NCBI RefSeq assembly: GCF_000143415.4
Contig: NW_003314301.1
Coordinates: 1,548,314 to 1,612,313 of the forward strand
Source of the DNA: Selaginella moellendorffii
Lineage: Eukaryota; Streptophyta; Lycopodiopsida; Selaginellales; Selaginellaceae
Length of the DNA: 64,000 nucleotides
Direction of reading: 5' to 3'
Positions 30,872 to 43,309 of the stretch are shown in pieces (position 1 is the first letter of the stretch; every line of letters begins with the position of its first letter). The notes below the pieces were generated by a model, which searched no databases, was not told where the DNA came from, and saw only the letters and a list, made by a program, of their open reading frames with translations. A program made the translations under genes and the position numbers.

Positions 30872-32099
30872 TTAGAGATAGAGCTGGATGAGCTCGTCGC
30901 TTACAGCCGATGGCGTCAACACTCCCAGATCCGTGAAGAGCAGCGTCAAGTAGTGAGGAGGGGTGTAGTCTCTGGCCGGGTTACTCGATTCTTCCTGGCC
31001 CGTGGAGATTGATAGATCCTGTTGATCCAGAGGATAGAGCCGCGCAAACTGCAAGAAACTCACTCAGTGAAGGGAAAGAGAGCTTTGCTCTTTACCTTGA
31101 AGCTCTCGGCAGCGACGTAGAATGGACGTTTCATGCTGTGAGCGATCAAGGCGACTTGGAAAGTCCCGATGACGTTGATGATCCCACCGCTTTCCACCAC
31201 GCCATCGGCTCCGACCAGCACCATGTCCACTCTGTCCATGGTGTAAGCCACCGCCGAGTCGACGATCACGGTCACTGGGATCCCGGCGGCGCTAAGTTTC
31301 TTCGAGACCTCCATGCCAGTCTTCTTTGGCCCGCCTTCTACAACAAAAGCACAAAGAGCCCTTTAGAATTCCTCCAACGTTCTCGGAAGAACACACTAAC
31401 TGCAGAACTTCCAAAGCTTATGGAAGAACTATCCGAAAGATCTATAGTACTTATAGAATCTAAAGTAAGAACTAGGAACTCCTGGGAAGAAAAGACACAG
31501 TACCTGTGACGATGACTGTGAAGTTCTTGCCGTTGTTAGCAGCGAGCTTGAGGAGCGCGAGGACGACGCGAGACGATCCATGGACGAGGATGCAGCAACC
31601 ATCTTGGACGAAATCCTGGCCAAGAAGAGCGATCGTCTCTCGAGCCTGCATTGCAACTGTGAGCTCGCTTGATCGATCGTTCACAGCACAGATGCAACCA
31701 ATGCACTGACAAACCTTGAGAGAAATGTCGCCAAATCTCTCGCCCCGCTCAATCAATCGCGACTTGCCGGCATTGATATCCTCGTACTCGAGCGCCGAGG
31801 TTCTCGTCACGTAGCGCATGAAGAGATCGCAGCCGGCGGACAAGGAGATCGAGCTCCTGTCCCACGCCTGGAGTGAAGATCCAGCTAAGTGAAGTGAGCT
31901 ACGCGAGAGGAAGCAAGAAAACCTTGAGCATCTCGGAGGCGTTCTTGAGCTCGATCTCGAGGCCCATCATGGTGCTGGCTTGGCTGCGCTGGATGACCGC
32001 CGTGAGCGCCTTGATCGCCGCCACCGCCTCCGCCAGCTCTGGCCGCTGCCGCCATCGATTGAAATCGCCAATCACTTGCTCCTCCTCCTCCATTCCCAT
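30872..32099 (-). CDS. Translation initiation factor eIF2B, alpha subunit
   Basis: Starts [20 protein letters not shown] at 32099 and ends [12 protein letters not shown] with TAA at 30872. Exons encode [132 protein letters not shown], and [11 protein letters not shown]. These blocks, including [14 protein letters not shown], are specific to the alpha subunit of the eIF2B guanine-nucleotide exchange factor, which recharges eIF2 and carries the regulatory response to phosphorylated eIF2. Length, near 330 residues, is normal. Confidence 0.92.
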
Positions 32100-32138
32100 A
32101 AACCCTAAAACTCTAAACTAGAGATCCATTGAAAGAGC

Positions 32139-32222
32139 AAGTGAGTTACTTGCTTCGTTCTTAGAGCTATCGCGAAGAACAAGTGAGTTACTTGCTTCGT
32201 TCTTAGAGCTATCGCGAAGATC
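32139..32222. repeat. Two-copy 42-bp tandem repeat between genes
   Basis: AAGTGAGTTACTTGCTTCGT... through TATCGCGAAGA occurs twice with a 42-base period. It lies downstream of the stop at 32236 of one minus-strand gene and upstream of the ATG at 32099 of eIF2B-alpha, so it is non-coding. Within the unit, AAGTGAGTTACTTG is a short imperfect inverted repeat. Confidence 0.8.
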
Positions 32223-32235
32223 TTTACTTTGGATC

Positions 32236-35200
32236 TCACGAGTCTTGTGTCCAGTAGCTTGAGAGACAGGACGAAGCTGGGGTGTCCACGATCGACACCC
32301 ATTCCCAGTTGGATCCATCTCCGTCTCGCTTGAGCTCTGCTAGCTGCAAAGATCACACAAACATCTCGATCATCTCCCCCAGAAAACTTCAAGAAAAACA
32401 CGTACTCTGCCATCTCTCAAAACGAACGCTACCGTGTCTTTGCTCGAGGCCACCGGACGCACCGAATCGATCTGCAAAAGAAAAGAACAAGGAATTCCTT
32501 GCAGAGTGAGCGAGATCGATCAGCTTACCGTAGTATCGCACTCGCCCTCAAACGAAACCAGCAAGTCAGCCGCATTCCCTGTCTTTGAATCTTCCACCAC
32601 GAAGACATGCCTCTTCTCGTCACTTTCACCCGCAAGAGGATGCCCAAAGTCCCGCCATCTCCATTTTCCACCAAAAAGCTGCCTTGCGTGCACTCTTCCA
32701 GTCGAAGAAACCACGAAAACGCTGCCATCTTCGTCCATGCACGGGCCGGGTGAGGTTGCGACGTAGCTGTTTGGTGCTGGAGTGCCGTGATCTGACCAAA
32801 ACCATCCATTTGCTGAATCCCAGCCGAACTCCACCAAGTTTCCATTCTCGGAGCGCATGAAGAGGGATCCGGAGGTGCTGAGGAAGCTGGGCCTGTAAAC
32901 CACGCCTGGAATCGGTGAAAGCCGGAGCTGTGTAGGCTGCTGCTGGTAAGTGTGCCAGAAGCTTGTGACCCGATTGAACTGGTACAGCTTCCCGTTTGTG
33001 CCAATCACAAAAATGACTCGGTATCTGAAGACCTCCTGGTCGACAATTGCAGCAACCGGAGTATCTGGAGGGTGACCGCAATTCTTCCAGCTAAAAGCTC
33101 GAAACGCTACCTGGAAACAAACTGTTAACGCACGCACTAAAGCTTGAGAAATACGTGCTTACGATGAATTCGAGCAAGTCTCCACCGGGAGAAATATAAA
33201 ACTGCGCATCTGTTCTTACGTCGCCGAAATGGCCGTCCCAGGGACTACCAGAGATAACTGTCGAGCCCCCCACGAGAGCCGAGCAATTGAGCCACTGTAA
33301 AGCGTTGCCATTCCACTCTCGCATAAGCAAGCTTCCATGGAAGTCCGTCACAAAAACGCTGGCATTGTAAACTCCCAATACCGCACGAATCTGGAAGGCA
33401 AAGTCGTGCCGCAGCCACAGCCAGACCTTGCCGTTGAAGAACCGCTCTGCTGCCGCACCATCTCGTCCAACGAAAAAGATGGACTTTCCGAAAAGAAGTG
33501 CCCTTGCCCGGAAGAGGTCACCACCTTTTCCTATTCGAAACCATTCCTGTACCGTAGAACCACCATGAAAAATACCCTGCTGCTGCTCCCTGTGATCACC
33601 TGTGAAGTCACTACTTCTGTCCATAATGCCTTCCAAGCAGTTTGAAGGTCCAAGTGACGTCGAGCAGTAGTCGGAGTTCCCACCCTCACTCTCCGGGGCC
33701 TCAAACACCGACCATACGTAGTCTCCATCCCGTTTTTTCGCCAAGCTCGAACGGGATATCGGTCCTACACTGGTACCTCCAAAGCCGTCTAGATGTAACT
33801 CACCAAGCCGTCCATCTTGAAGTGTAAAGAAGATCCTCTCCAGGCTCAAAGCTACGCCGGGAACTGAAACCATCACGGGTGCATCGGCTGGCCGACCGTG
33901 ATCCGTCCATGTTCCGTTATGCAGAGCGACGGTGGTGCTTTTTATATTTCCTGCAATGTTCTTTCGAAGTTCAAAGCTCAAAGAATGAAATAAGAGTCCT
34001 GGAAAAGAACCTTGTACCGTGTAGAAACGGCAGGTTGTACTCGTAGACCACACCATGCTCCGACACTAAAAAGAACGAGAGATTCTTGGTGTTTCCATTC
34101 TTCACAGTAAACACAGGTCCTAGAGACAAGCTTAGGCGAGCATTCGGCGGCTTTGCATGCAGCACCCAGCGCCATTTTGCTTGAGCAAGTCGTCTTTCCA
34201 CCAAAAGTCCGTTCTGCAAAAGAATGATCTCAGTTTTCAGCGAAATAATCGAGGTTTAGCATCTATATACCTTTGTCAAGAGAAAAAGAGAGAAAGTGCG
34301 GCTCCCTGCAAAATCACGAGCTGAAAATCCACTTACGGGTGCCAACTCGTAGTCTTCAACAGATGAGCCGTCTCGAATGTGCTTTCTCCAAGCGGGCTTC
34401 GCGTTTGCATCGTATTCATAGAGGTCGCCATTTGTGCTGAAACGGAAAACCTGTTTCATCTGAAACCGACAAATATCTGGCTACCTGACAGTAAAAATTA
34501 CCCCGGCTCTAAAACCTCCAGCATCGACTACATGGCCTACATCGCCCCCACGAGGATGACCATGGTTTGTCCACCTATATTGAAAGTTACAAAATCAAAA
34601 ATCAAAAACGCAAATATCAGTCCTGGAAGCGTACCTCACAGGACTGAGGGACCATAATTCTGCTAGCCAACCATCTGCTGTAGTGAAGAACAGAGAGCTT
34701 CCATCACTAGACAAAAATGCAGACTTTTTTAGAAATATGCTGCTTGATTCCGTAGAGGGCGTTGAAGACGGCCAGGGCCCCGAGCTTGCCCAGTGAAGAT
34801 GTCCTTCTGCATCTATCTGAAGCTGCCAAGCACCGAACAAACTCTTAGAACATAGTAATTATAAAAAGCGTAGGACACGATCAAACCTGGTACAATCTTC
34901 CAGAATCGGAGAGAGTTAGCATAGTTCGGTTGACAGAGTAAACGCCAGTTCCATACCCTGCTGAGTCCGGTAAATCATGTGGAATGATCACCCACTGGAC
35001 TCCATTCCATAGCCTCTCGTAAATAGACCCGCTGTGGCCACTGCTCCAGAGAGATACTTCAGTAAATTTTATCAGGGAGACCCTTCCACTGTAAGGATGA
35101 ATAAACTCAGTCTCAGTATCTGTTGCTGCCCTCTTGATTTCTCCGTTGTTGTCCCTTGGATTCTTTCTAGTAAACTTACTGATATCCACTTTCAACCAAG

Positions 35201-35381
35201 CGCCAGAAGCTCGATCGTAAGTCCAGAATTCAGTAGCGTGCTGCTCGAATTCAGAGTGGCCAGGGGTCAGCACTGAAGATACTTCGAAGTACTGTGGGGA
35301 AAATTTCTGAGAGCTGCAGGCAGATGTCTGGTATGCTATAAACAACAACCATATCAGCCTTAGACATGAAAAAACTCCCAT
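32236..35381 (-). CDS. Uncharacterised secreted protein with propeller-like repeats
   Basis: Starts at ATG 35381 (MGVFSCLRLIWLLFIAYQTS), a signal peptide. A dozen or so exons encode repeated blocks such as YERLWNGVQWVIIPHDLP, GTWTDHGRPADAPVMVSVPG, WFWSDHGTPAPNSYVATSPG and WRWRDFGHPLAGE, each followed by a strand with G.L.E or LFV....G.L. The repeat W.W..HG.P.......PG...... resembles a tectonin-like or other beta-propeller. The final exon, set by an intron at 32415-32356, reads LAELKRDGDGSNWEWVSIVD and ends at TGA 32236-32238. I recognise the layout of a plant-wide uncharacterised family but not a function. It may act in the secretory pathway or the wall. Confidence 0.72.
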
Positions 35382-35831
35382 GATCAACCAAAGCGACTCA
35401 TCAATCTGCGCCTTTCAGCTCATTTCAAAAAAGCAAGGACGAAAATAAAAAGGTTAAAAAAAAAGAAGAAAAATGAAAAGAACAAAACCACATAGACAAC
35501 GAATAGTAAACTACTAACCAGTCGACTTGACAAAGACAAAGTCAGGAAGGATATACCCACAAAAAGCCAGTCACGTAAAGCTTTTGGAGACGGAAAGAGA
35601 AGAGCATTCGCTTAATCACGGAAAGAACCATAGACACATAAGGCCCGCCTAGAATCTCACTTTACCGGCTCAAATAAAAAAAATCTAAACTGCTGCAGTC
35701 ACCTGCATTCATCAGCAAGCACAAATATCAAACAGGACCGAGTAAAGTGAATGGAAATTCTACCTTGTATGACGACATGCGCAAGAACTCAAAGACCCTA
35801 CACCGGAAACATTAGTATATGCATAGTGATG

Positions 35832-36665
35832 TCATCGAACCACAAATATTGCCTCGAATCCGGTCTCTGAGTTTTCGACATCCTTTTCTTCTACATCGGC
35901 TGCAAAACCCGGAAAATCAAACTTCCTGAAGCACCAACTAACCACACTCTTACCAAAAACTACGTCGGGAACTTCTTCGTACGTATCCAGCTTGAGTTTT
36001 CCATCGCAATCGAAAGGCCCCTGCAACCACAACGGTGTAAGAAGAGGGTAGCAAAGTTACGAGACAACTTTACATCAGCTTTTGGAGCAGGCCGAGGCCA
36101 CACCGGAAAGATTTCTGTCCGGAAGGAGAGCACAGCCTTGACTCGTTTTTCCATTTCTACAAGCAGCACAGCATTAAAACAGGGCACAAATTCCTCCTTA
36201 AAACGTTAACACACCTTGGTGTTCAAGCTTTTGCCGGAGAGCTTCCATATCATCCCCGGTGAAATGCACCCTCTCGATTCCCTGTTTCGCCCACTCGTCC
36301 GCCTTGCTCTCCTGAGGAGCCGCCGCCGCCCCTGACCAGAGAAAGAGAATTCAAAGGCTAGAATTCCAACATCGCTTACCTCCAATTTTTGCTCGCACAT
36401 TGGAAATATTCCTGAGAGGCGTTCTCCCAGCATCGATCTTGTTGCCCAGAGGAGCGATCTTAGGCTTGGGCGTCGCGGATGGGAGCTGCTGCTTGTTTGT
36501 GATGTTCGACAGCTTCGGCCGCTGGATCGTAGCTGGAGGAATCACGGATTTCCCTGCCGGCAGCGCAACAGTCGGCGCCAGCGATCAAAAGGAAGAGATC
36601 TTACCGCTCATCGGAGCCGCATTCTCGTCTTGCGGATTGAATCGAGGAGCCACGCGCGTCGCCAT
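35832..36665 (-). CDS. Candidate securin-like protein (PATRONUS/RSS1 type)
   Basis: Exons from ATG 36665 give MATRVAPRFNPQDENAAPMS, GKSVIPPATIQRPKLSNITN, then GRTPLRNISNVRAKIGG, KADEWAKQGIERVHFTG, EMEKRVKAVLSFRTEIFPVW, GPFDCDGKLKLDTYEEVPDV, and an acidic end to TGA 35832. Two degron-like motifs stand out: QDENAA, like the DEN-box near the start of plant PATRONUS/RSS1 proteins, and R-T-P-L-R-N-I-S-N, an exact RxxLxxxxN D-box. A basic N-terminal half, an acidic C-terminal half and a LDTYEE stretch also fit. PATRONUS proteins act as plant securins, inhibiting separase until the APC/C destroys them. Overall identity is low, so this is a motif-based proposal. Confidence 0.45.
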
Positions 36666-36942
36666 ACCCTGAGATAGATCTTCCCGCCCAGGAGGAAAAC
36701 CAAAACCTCTTTACTGCCCTAACATAAAGGAATATGCTAGCATCTTAACGGGTATTTTTTAGTAACTGTCCACGTCGACATTAATACCATACACGGTCGC
36801 AATGGCAGCTTTTTTTTCCTGAGCCAAACAAAAGGTCTGAAACACTGACCACGAGAACTCGATAAAGAGATGGATAGATAGGATAGATTTCTAGAAAAAA
36901 GAATGGAGGACTTGGAAATTACACGCTCTTTGCGAGTTTCTT

Positions 36943-38188
36943 TCACGACCTTCGCCTTCTTCTAGCGCTGTAAATTCGATCGCTTCGATCGCTACTGCTG
37001 CTGCTCGAAACAATCTTGCGGAGTTTGCAGCTGCGTTCTTCTCCCTCGGCATCACTATCACTTCTTAAAGGCACCACCTGATGATAGCAACAGTGTGTAT
37101 GAATCTCCCCGCGAAACAGAGAGAAAGAAAAGACTCACTTGATCTATCGTTTCGATCGTTGAAACTCGAGGGTGGTGTTTTTGTTGAGAGCCGGACTTTG
37201 TGGAATCGGAGTTTGCATCTCTAGCTGAGCGCTTATCTGATCCACCAAGCCACGAGAACATCAGATCAGAGTTGAAAATCAGCAAATGAGCTATTTTTTT
37301 TCTCTCCTCTTGTTTACTTCTCTGGTGGTTTTGGGAGAGTGACCTGTGTCAGCCGTGGAATTCCCAGTGGACGACACTGTTGAGCGCTTGTTTATCCTCT
37401 CCAGCCACACCGATGCCCGGTTCTCGACGTCGGGAACCTCTGGAACATCGTCCTCGAGCTCGTAGGCAGTGGAAGTTCTGCAAATCAGTCTCTCCTTGGC
37501 CTTGGGAGGAGTAGCGGCAGTTGGATCAGACTGATCGTCCACAGCACCCGACTTGGATGATGTAAAGTGCCGCACCCAGGGGCTGGAAAATATGTTTGGA
37601 GATGGAAGCTCCCAAGAGTGGAGCCTTCGACATGGCAATGGTTGCCATCCACCACCTTGCATCACCTGTGAAGAAAGAAACGAAGAACAAACTGACTTGA
37701 GAGCTTGAAAAGTTTATAAACGAAGAACCAACCTTGAAGAAGCTAAGAGGCCTGGATTCCACACAGTCTTGATCACACGAAGAGGCAGCCTCGCCACAGA
37801 TATCCACAGCACAGTACTCCCGGTCATACATATTTCTCACAAACATCTCCTCCATGCTGCTTAGATACGAGGAGTGCCTGTCATCCGTCCAGGCCGTGTC
37901 CAAGGATTCTTCCTCCTTCTGTCAGAATCACAAGCGAAATCGCTCGAATTTCCAGAAAAAAAAAGCAAGCAAGAGATATTTCATCCATACCGTGTCATCG
38001 CCAGAGTAGTTCTTGGATTGATTGGAGGTCTCGGATGTTAGCGTCGACGATGGCGACGACGAAGCCCTGCTCCGCAATCTCGACTCGCCGCAAGATTCCC
38101 TGTCGTGCTCCCACGATTGAGCTGCATTCGGCGGCAATCTGTGGTGGATTGTGGCATTGGCGACTGCGATGTTCTTACTCCCAATCAT
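36943..38188 (-). CDS. COR27/COR28-like protein
   Basis: Start taken at ATG 38188 (MIGSKNIAVANATIHHRLPP); the frame is open upstream without ATG. Later exons carry WTDDRHSSYLSSMEEMFVRN, FKVMQGGGWQPLPCRR, PWVRHFTSSK and a basic end IYSARRRRS. W[TD][DN].RH..YL.S[ML]E..FV and FKV...G.WQ are the two conserved blocks of the cold-regulated, clock-associated proteins COR27 and COR28, which repress clock genes and bind COP1 in Arabidopsis. Most of the rest is disordered and serine-rich. Presence of both blocks in order supports the family; specific role here is inferred. Stop at 36943-36945. Confidence 0.65.
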
Positions 38189-38572
38189 CGTATTCGAGCG
38201 CAGAGGAGATATTTCGGCCAAGATTCGCAAGAAAGCTCACCTCCGGCAGCTCCAATCCAAAGCCCTAGCAAGCGCAACGCCAATCGATCTCCTCAAGATC
38301 CGCCAAGCATCACGCTCATCCGATCCAGACAATCACAAAACGCAAGGGTAGCATGGAGCCAAGGCGGTGGTGAAGCTACCAGGAATGAAAGCAAAGCTTA
38401 TCGGCCTATGAGAAGTAGGCACCGAGGAATATGCCGCCGCCATGGGGCTAGACAACCACGTGGCAAGCGGTGGACGAAAAATATCGCGAAAAAGCGCGGG
38501 CCACGTGGAGTACTCTGGGATATTTATGTGATGCCAGATATTTTAACAGTGACAAATGAAAATATCGGGAAA

Positions 38573-38643
38573 TGCACTGCCCGGGAATCGAACCCGGGTC
38601 TGTTCCGTGGCAGGGAACTATTCTACCACTAGACCAGCAGTGC
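38573..38643 (-). tRNA. tRNA-Gly (GCC)
   Basis: The minus strand reads GCACTGCTGGTCTAGTGGTA through CCCTGCCACGG and GGTTCGATTCCCGGG to GCAGTGCA. It folds as a 71-base cloverleaf with a seven-pair acceptor stem (GCACTGC/GCAGTGC), internal A box TGGTCTAGTGG, B box GGTTCGATTCC, and anticodon GCC at 38611-38609. No intron. It lies 39 bases from the stop of the TENA-HAD gene. Confidence 0.97.
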
Positions 38644-38681
38644 CTAACATATCAAATCGACGTTTAGCGGATAATTTTAAG

Positions 38682-40587
38682 CTAATTACCAGCTAGAAAC
38701 GCTTCTATCTCCAGCCATCCAGAAGCTCGATACAAAACTCCTTCCTCTTTTCTCCACGCTGATCGAGAGCTTTGCTGGACGAGGCCGGAAAAGAGTGGCA
38801 CGATCTTCACTCCAAAGGCTTTGGAGGCTCGATCGAGGCTGGAGCTCGTTCCTAGAACAATTCCAATGTCAGCTCGGAGCAAGGCTAGCAGATCCGTGAG
38901 GCTGTCTCCAATGAAAATCACAAACTTGTCGTCCGGAGCGTGTAGGATCTCACGAAACATCGTCTCTTCCTTGTCAATCGGTGTCTCGACGCGTCTGATC
39001 AAGCTCCCGGTTGTAAAGTTCCCATCGTTTTCGAGTTCGTTGGAATGGACAGGAACATTGGTGATATTCTCTGGCATTGCAAGAGTAAGAACAACGAAAA
39101 GGAACAAAACTCGTCTCACCTTTGGAGAAAGCTGCTTCAATGAAGGTCCGGCTCCAGCAAACCGAGAGGATTTGACAAGAGATTTTGGAACTTAGCCTGC
39201 AAAGCACACTGGCACAGCCAGCTTGAAGTGCCATGTTTTGTCCGGCTTGCTTGATATCATCGATCTTAATGCCTTGGAAAACGCGGGAGGCGTCGATTTT
39301 CGCGTTCCCTTGCTTCTCAAACTCGGAAAGAACTTGGAGAGCCTCTTTGATCGCATCGTAGTCGTACTCTTCACACACAAAGAAAAACAATATGGTCAGT
39401 TCTTTCCAACATTTACGAAACAAAGTCTACCATTTTTCTCGCGACCACCACGAAGAACAACTTCTTCCAGGAGTTTGGAGTAGTCCCTGAAATACTCGTC
39501 CGAGAGGCTGCTCCATTTCCTCCTTACATCTGGATCGACCGCCATAGCCAGCTCCGCTAGAACTGGGGATGAATCAGAGACGGTGCAAGTAGAATCAAAA
39601 TCAGAGATGAGCACGAAGTTGCGATCCTTGAGTGCTACACTCTCTAGCAGCGGTACAAAAGCGTTGCTGCCATGCACTTCCTGGGCATCGAAGAAGCTCA
39701 CCTCGTACGCTATGGCACGGTGATACAAACTTTGCATACTCTGAAATTCCGCTGCCGTAGTCTCTTGAGCTTCCGAGAGTCTATCGAGAAGCTGCTCGAG
39801 TCGAGTAGCAGCAGTCTGCCAAGACAAGCTAGCTCAGAACTAGATTCAAACATAAACATCCAAGAACAAACTGATTTTACCTCGAAACCAGGCGACGAGT
39901 AAGTCGAAATCCAGTCGCGATATGGATGATTTTCTCGAGAGAAAACTCTCGTCTCTTGGCCTAGGAAGGCGTAGAGACGCATGCACGGAGCCATTGCTGC
40001 CAGAGTGAGCATCGGCACCTTAGTTTTCTCGGATTCAATTTTCTTCCCAGCAGCCACTGCGAGGAGAAAATCTGTGTAGGCACAAGTTGCTGGCGATGGT
40101 GGTGTATGATCGAAGTTCCAAGCCTGCAAGAAGGCAAATTCTTACAAATCAAAAGACGAAAAAAAACAGAAAAGAAAAGAAAAGCTTTGCAAGAGACCTT
40201 CATGAGGGAAGAATGGAGCTCAAGTTCCTCGTACACAGCCTGTTGGAGCTTGCAAATCTCAGATTTAACTTCTCGATCATCGCTGCGCTCTATGGCCAAA
40301 CCATAGCTAAAAGAAAAATGTGAACAACAACAGGAAAATTCTGTCGATTGAGCTTACGCTTTCGCGAATGCCGTCAGGAAGAAGGAATCCTGCGCTATAA
40401 ATCGCTGGAAGCTGTGAAGATCCAGCGTCCCAGCAGCGATGGACACCACAAATGGATGATACAGACATACCATTGCCTCGCGCTTGGATTGCTGCCACAA
40501 GCGCTTTGAAATGGATGGCTCCATCGCCTGAGCGCTTGCCAAGCTCCTCAATCCTCTGGCCACTACATTTCTAAGCAAACACGACAT
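38682..40587 (-). CDS. Bifunctional TENA/HAD thiamine-salvage enzyme (TH2-like)
   Basis: ATG 40587, MSCLLRNVVARGLRSLASAQ, an organelle-type presequence followed by an internal Met that could start a cytosolic form. The TENA half includes HPFVVSIAAGTLDLHSFQRF, IAQDSFFLTAFAKAYGLA, PATCAYTDFLLAVAAG and PYRDWISTYSSPGFE. The HAD phosphatase half has motif I FVLISDFDSTCTVSD (DxDxT) and motif IV FVIFIGDSLTDLLALLRADI. Arabidopsis TH2/PALE1 has the same fusion; it dephosphorylates thiamine monophosphate and has TENA-type aminopyrimidine hydrolase activity, in mitochondria and cytosol. Both catalytic motifs are intact. Length about 580 residues. Confidence 0.9.
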
Positions 40588-40702
40588 TACCTAAAATCTA
40601 TGGAATATTTCCCAACGAATAAAGAGAATATGCTAAAAATATACCTCAGAGAATATTCTATTCGAAAAACTGAATATGCTAAAATTAGATTTTTAAAAAA
40701 CC

Positions 40703-41598
40703 TTAGAGCTTGTCAATCATCTTGTTCAAGGAGGAGGTCATCTCTTGAATGGCGTGAACCATGGCCTCGAGGTGTGATTCGTGCTTCTCGCACATCCTCT
40801 CTTGCATCTGGATCACGATCTTGGTGTTCTTCTCCAAGATCGCCTCGAGCCTGTCCATGCTATCCTCCGCCGGCGCCGGCTTGGGCCGCTTCCTCTTCCC
40901 GGACGAAGAAATCCCCTGCTCGTCGTTGGACGATGGAGCTACAAGTTCGCGATCAATCACGAATCAAACCAAGAGAAGAACTTGAGCTCACCGTTTGGGA
41001 TCTGGAGCAATGGTGGACACAAATCCCCGGCCTGCAAGAACGCGGCAGCGGCGTGATCGTGAGCGCCATCGTCCACCTGCGGCTGGCGCTTGAAGTGATG
41101 GTGCTGCTGGTGGACGATCCTCTCCGAATCATACACCGTGGGAGGCACTCCAGGCCTATTGGCGAGGAAGTGATCCAGCTCCTCGAAGATATCCTTGTCG
41201 AAAACCGGAGGAACGATGAGCTTGTTCTCGCGCTTCTCCTCCACGGACATGAGCCAGTAGGATTGCCGCGAGTTCCTGTTCTGCCAATCCTTGACTCTCT
41301 TGTAGTCTCGGACGATGTTCTGCCAGCGCTTGCGGCACTGCGATGCGTCGCGGACCACTCCAGCGTCCTCGCATTTCTTGGAGATCCTCTTCCACTTTTG
41401 CTCCTTGTTGACGATCTGGCCGCGGCTCGCCGCCTCGGCCACCTCCTGCTCGTAGACGCGCTTGGCCTGGACGAGCGTGATGGTCTCGTCCTTGAGCCAG
41501 CGCGAGGCGCGCGTGGATCGCAGCGCGACCTCGCCGCCCTCCATCGCGTCGTGGAGATGATCCTGGGGGATCGGCGTCGCGCAGGAATCGTCGTCCAT
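40703..41598 (-). CDS. Trihelix transcription factor
   Basis: Two exons from ATG 41598 (MDDDSCATPIPQDHLHDAME), with an intron near 40945-40990. The SANT/trihelix DNA-binding domain reads RWLKDETITLVQAKR, KWKRISKKCEDAGVVRDASQ and CRKRWQNIVRDYKRVKDWQN, with the spaced aromatic residues typical of the GT family. The C-terminal exon has a basic signal KRKRPKP and a coiled coil, EAILEKNTKIVIQMQERMCE, for dimer formation. Trihelix factors bind GT elements and act in light, stress and development responses. The stop is at 40703, only 116 bases from the TENA-HAD start. Confidence 0.85.
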
Positions 41599-41982
41599 GA
41601 TCTGAGAAGCAAGAGAGAGGATTATCTGGAGCGAAATATTTCGAGAAGTGCTCGAGGAAATTTCTGGCTCCAGCGACGATGCAAATGCGCGAATTGTATA
41701 GCGAGAGAATGCTCCATCCAAGAATCTATGGATCTAAGCTAGGGTTCTTCCGGCGCTCGGCAGTGGCCATACCTCAAACACTCGCCCTAGAAACGGCCAT
41801 GGGAGGCCATTGGCTCGCGGAGCTTGCCGAGAGACTGGTGTCCTCCACGCAGATTGCGCCTCGCTCCCTTTAGACCGAGACTTCCAGAATTAGGGCACGA
41901 AAGGGGGAGATTATTTCACATTATTCCATCAAAACGTTTTACAAAACAAAAATTTTTCCATCCAGTTCGTTGGTTTCTTCGT

Positions 41983-43309
41983 TTAGTTCACGACATCGAA
42001 CACGAGTCTCCGCGCCTTCATGGGAGCGAACCTCCATCTCTTGGTGTAGGTAATTCCGAAGAACATTAGGACTATAGCGAACAACCACTTGGATCCACTC
42101 TAGAAAACCAAAGCCACGACATCAGTGACTTAAGATCGAAGAACGAGAAGAGTGAAAGATTAACTCACCAGTTTGCGCTCGTCCATCTCTGGCTCTGCTG
42201 CCCAGGCGAGGAAACAAACCACATCTTTGGCCATCTGATAGATACGAGCAAGAGAAAATTAGCCAAGATTTTTCGGAGAGATCATAGAAACCTGAGAGGC
42301 AGTCGCGGGAGTCCCGTCCTCGTACTCAACAGCCCCATCCATCAAAATCTGTGGCATTGCAATGGCACCCCCGGGGAAGTATGGATTGTAGTGAAGTCCG
42401 TCTCTGATCTATCAAAAGGTGAAGAAAGAAAAAAGCTTCATTCCGGAAAAAAAATCTAGCTTACCTTGACTCCAGCGGGAGGCTCGCGATAGCCAGTGAG
42501 CAAAGAGAAAACGTAGTCATCACCACTGAACCTGGCCTGCAAGAAGAAATGCGCAAAACTTGAAGAAAGAAACAAAGAAAGCGTCTAGCGTGTACCTTCG
42601 TCATCAAGCTCAAGTCTGGAGGATACGCTCCTCCATTCGCTGCTCGAGCAGCTTGCTCATTCGGATATGGAGCCGGCAGGAAATCGTTGGGTCTTCCGGG
42701 GCGAGTGAACATCTCCCCCTCATCGTTGGGCCCATCAGTCACCTCAATTTCGGCCGACATAGCCTTCACCTCCTCCTCCGTGTAAGCCACACCGATAAGA
42801 TGGCGGTATGAGATGTATTGCATGCTGTGGCACGCAGCACAGACTTGGGCATAGACTTGATGCCCGCGACGGATCCTATCAAAAAATGTAGGAAAGAAAA
42901 AGGTGAGCAAATCTTGAGATTAAAAAAAAAAAGAACTTACGATGCGTGATCCTGTGCCTCGAAAAACCCATTGTAAGGCCACTTGTATGATGGCGGGGGC
43001 AAGCCATGATCCGCCTCGTCGGCATAGACGTAGCCAGCAGCAGCAAACACGCTCGTTGCCGCGGCTCCCAAGAGCGCGAGGCCATTGCGGAGATTATGCC
43101 CCCGTTCTTCGTCTTGGAGCTTGGATGATGCTGCTAAAACCCCAGCAGTCTGGAAATCCCCAAAAAGATCGCATTGCATCAGATCCACTGCCATTGCCCG
43201 CCACTGGGATTACACCACAAACCTTGCTCGCAGCTGCGCCATCTTGAGCCAGTAGTGTCGCGCGCGCTCCAAGAATCCGATTGAAAAGAGAGCGCCGGGC
43301 CGCCGCCAT
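41983..43309 (-). CDS. CYC1: Cytochrome c1, mitochondrial (complex III)
   Basis: Start [20 protein letters not shown] at 43309, a mitochondrial presequence, then a hydrophobic [20 protein letters not shown]. The heme site is [20 protein letters not shown] (CAACH, C-x2-C-H). Following blocks are [77 protein letters not shown] (axial Met) and the C-terminal anchor [20 protein letters not shown]. All are standard for cytochrome c1, which passes electrons from the Rieske protein to cytochrome c. Several short exons; stop at 41983-41985. Divergent from ATG16 across 147 bases. Confidence 0.95.

Noticed and set aside
32105-32413. 102-codon frame including a 14-residue repeated peptide
   Set aside because: The splice site at about 32355 switches frame to a conserved C-terminus ending at 32236, so the 42-bp repeat is non-coding.
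38188-38572. Plus-strand 175-codon frame crossing the tRNA
   Set aside because: It overlaps the COR27/28-like exon 1 and the tRNA-Gly gene and has no motif.
40600-41742. 380-codon plus-strand frame opposite the trihelix gene
   Set aside because: Antisense shadow; the minus strand encodes a full trihelix domain with correct splice sites.
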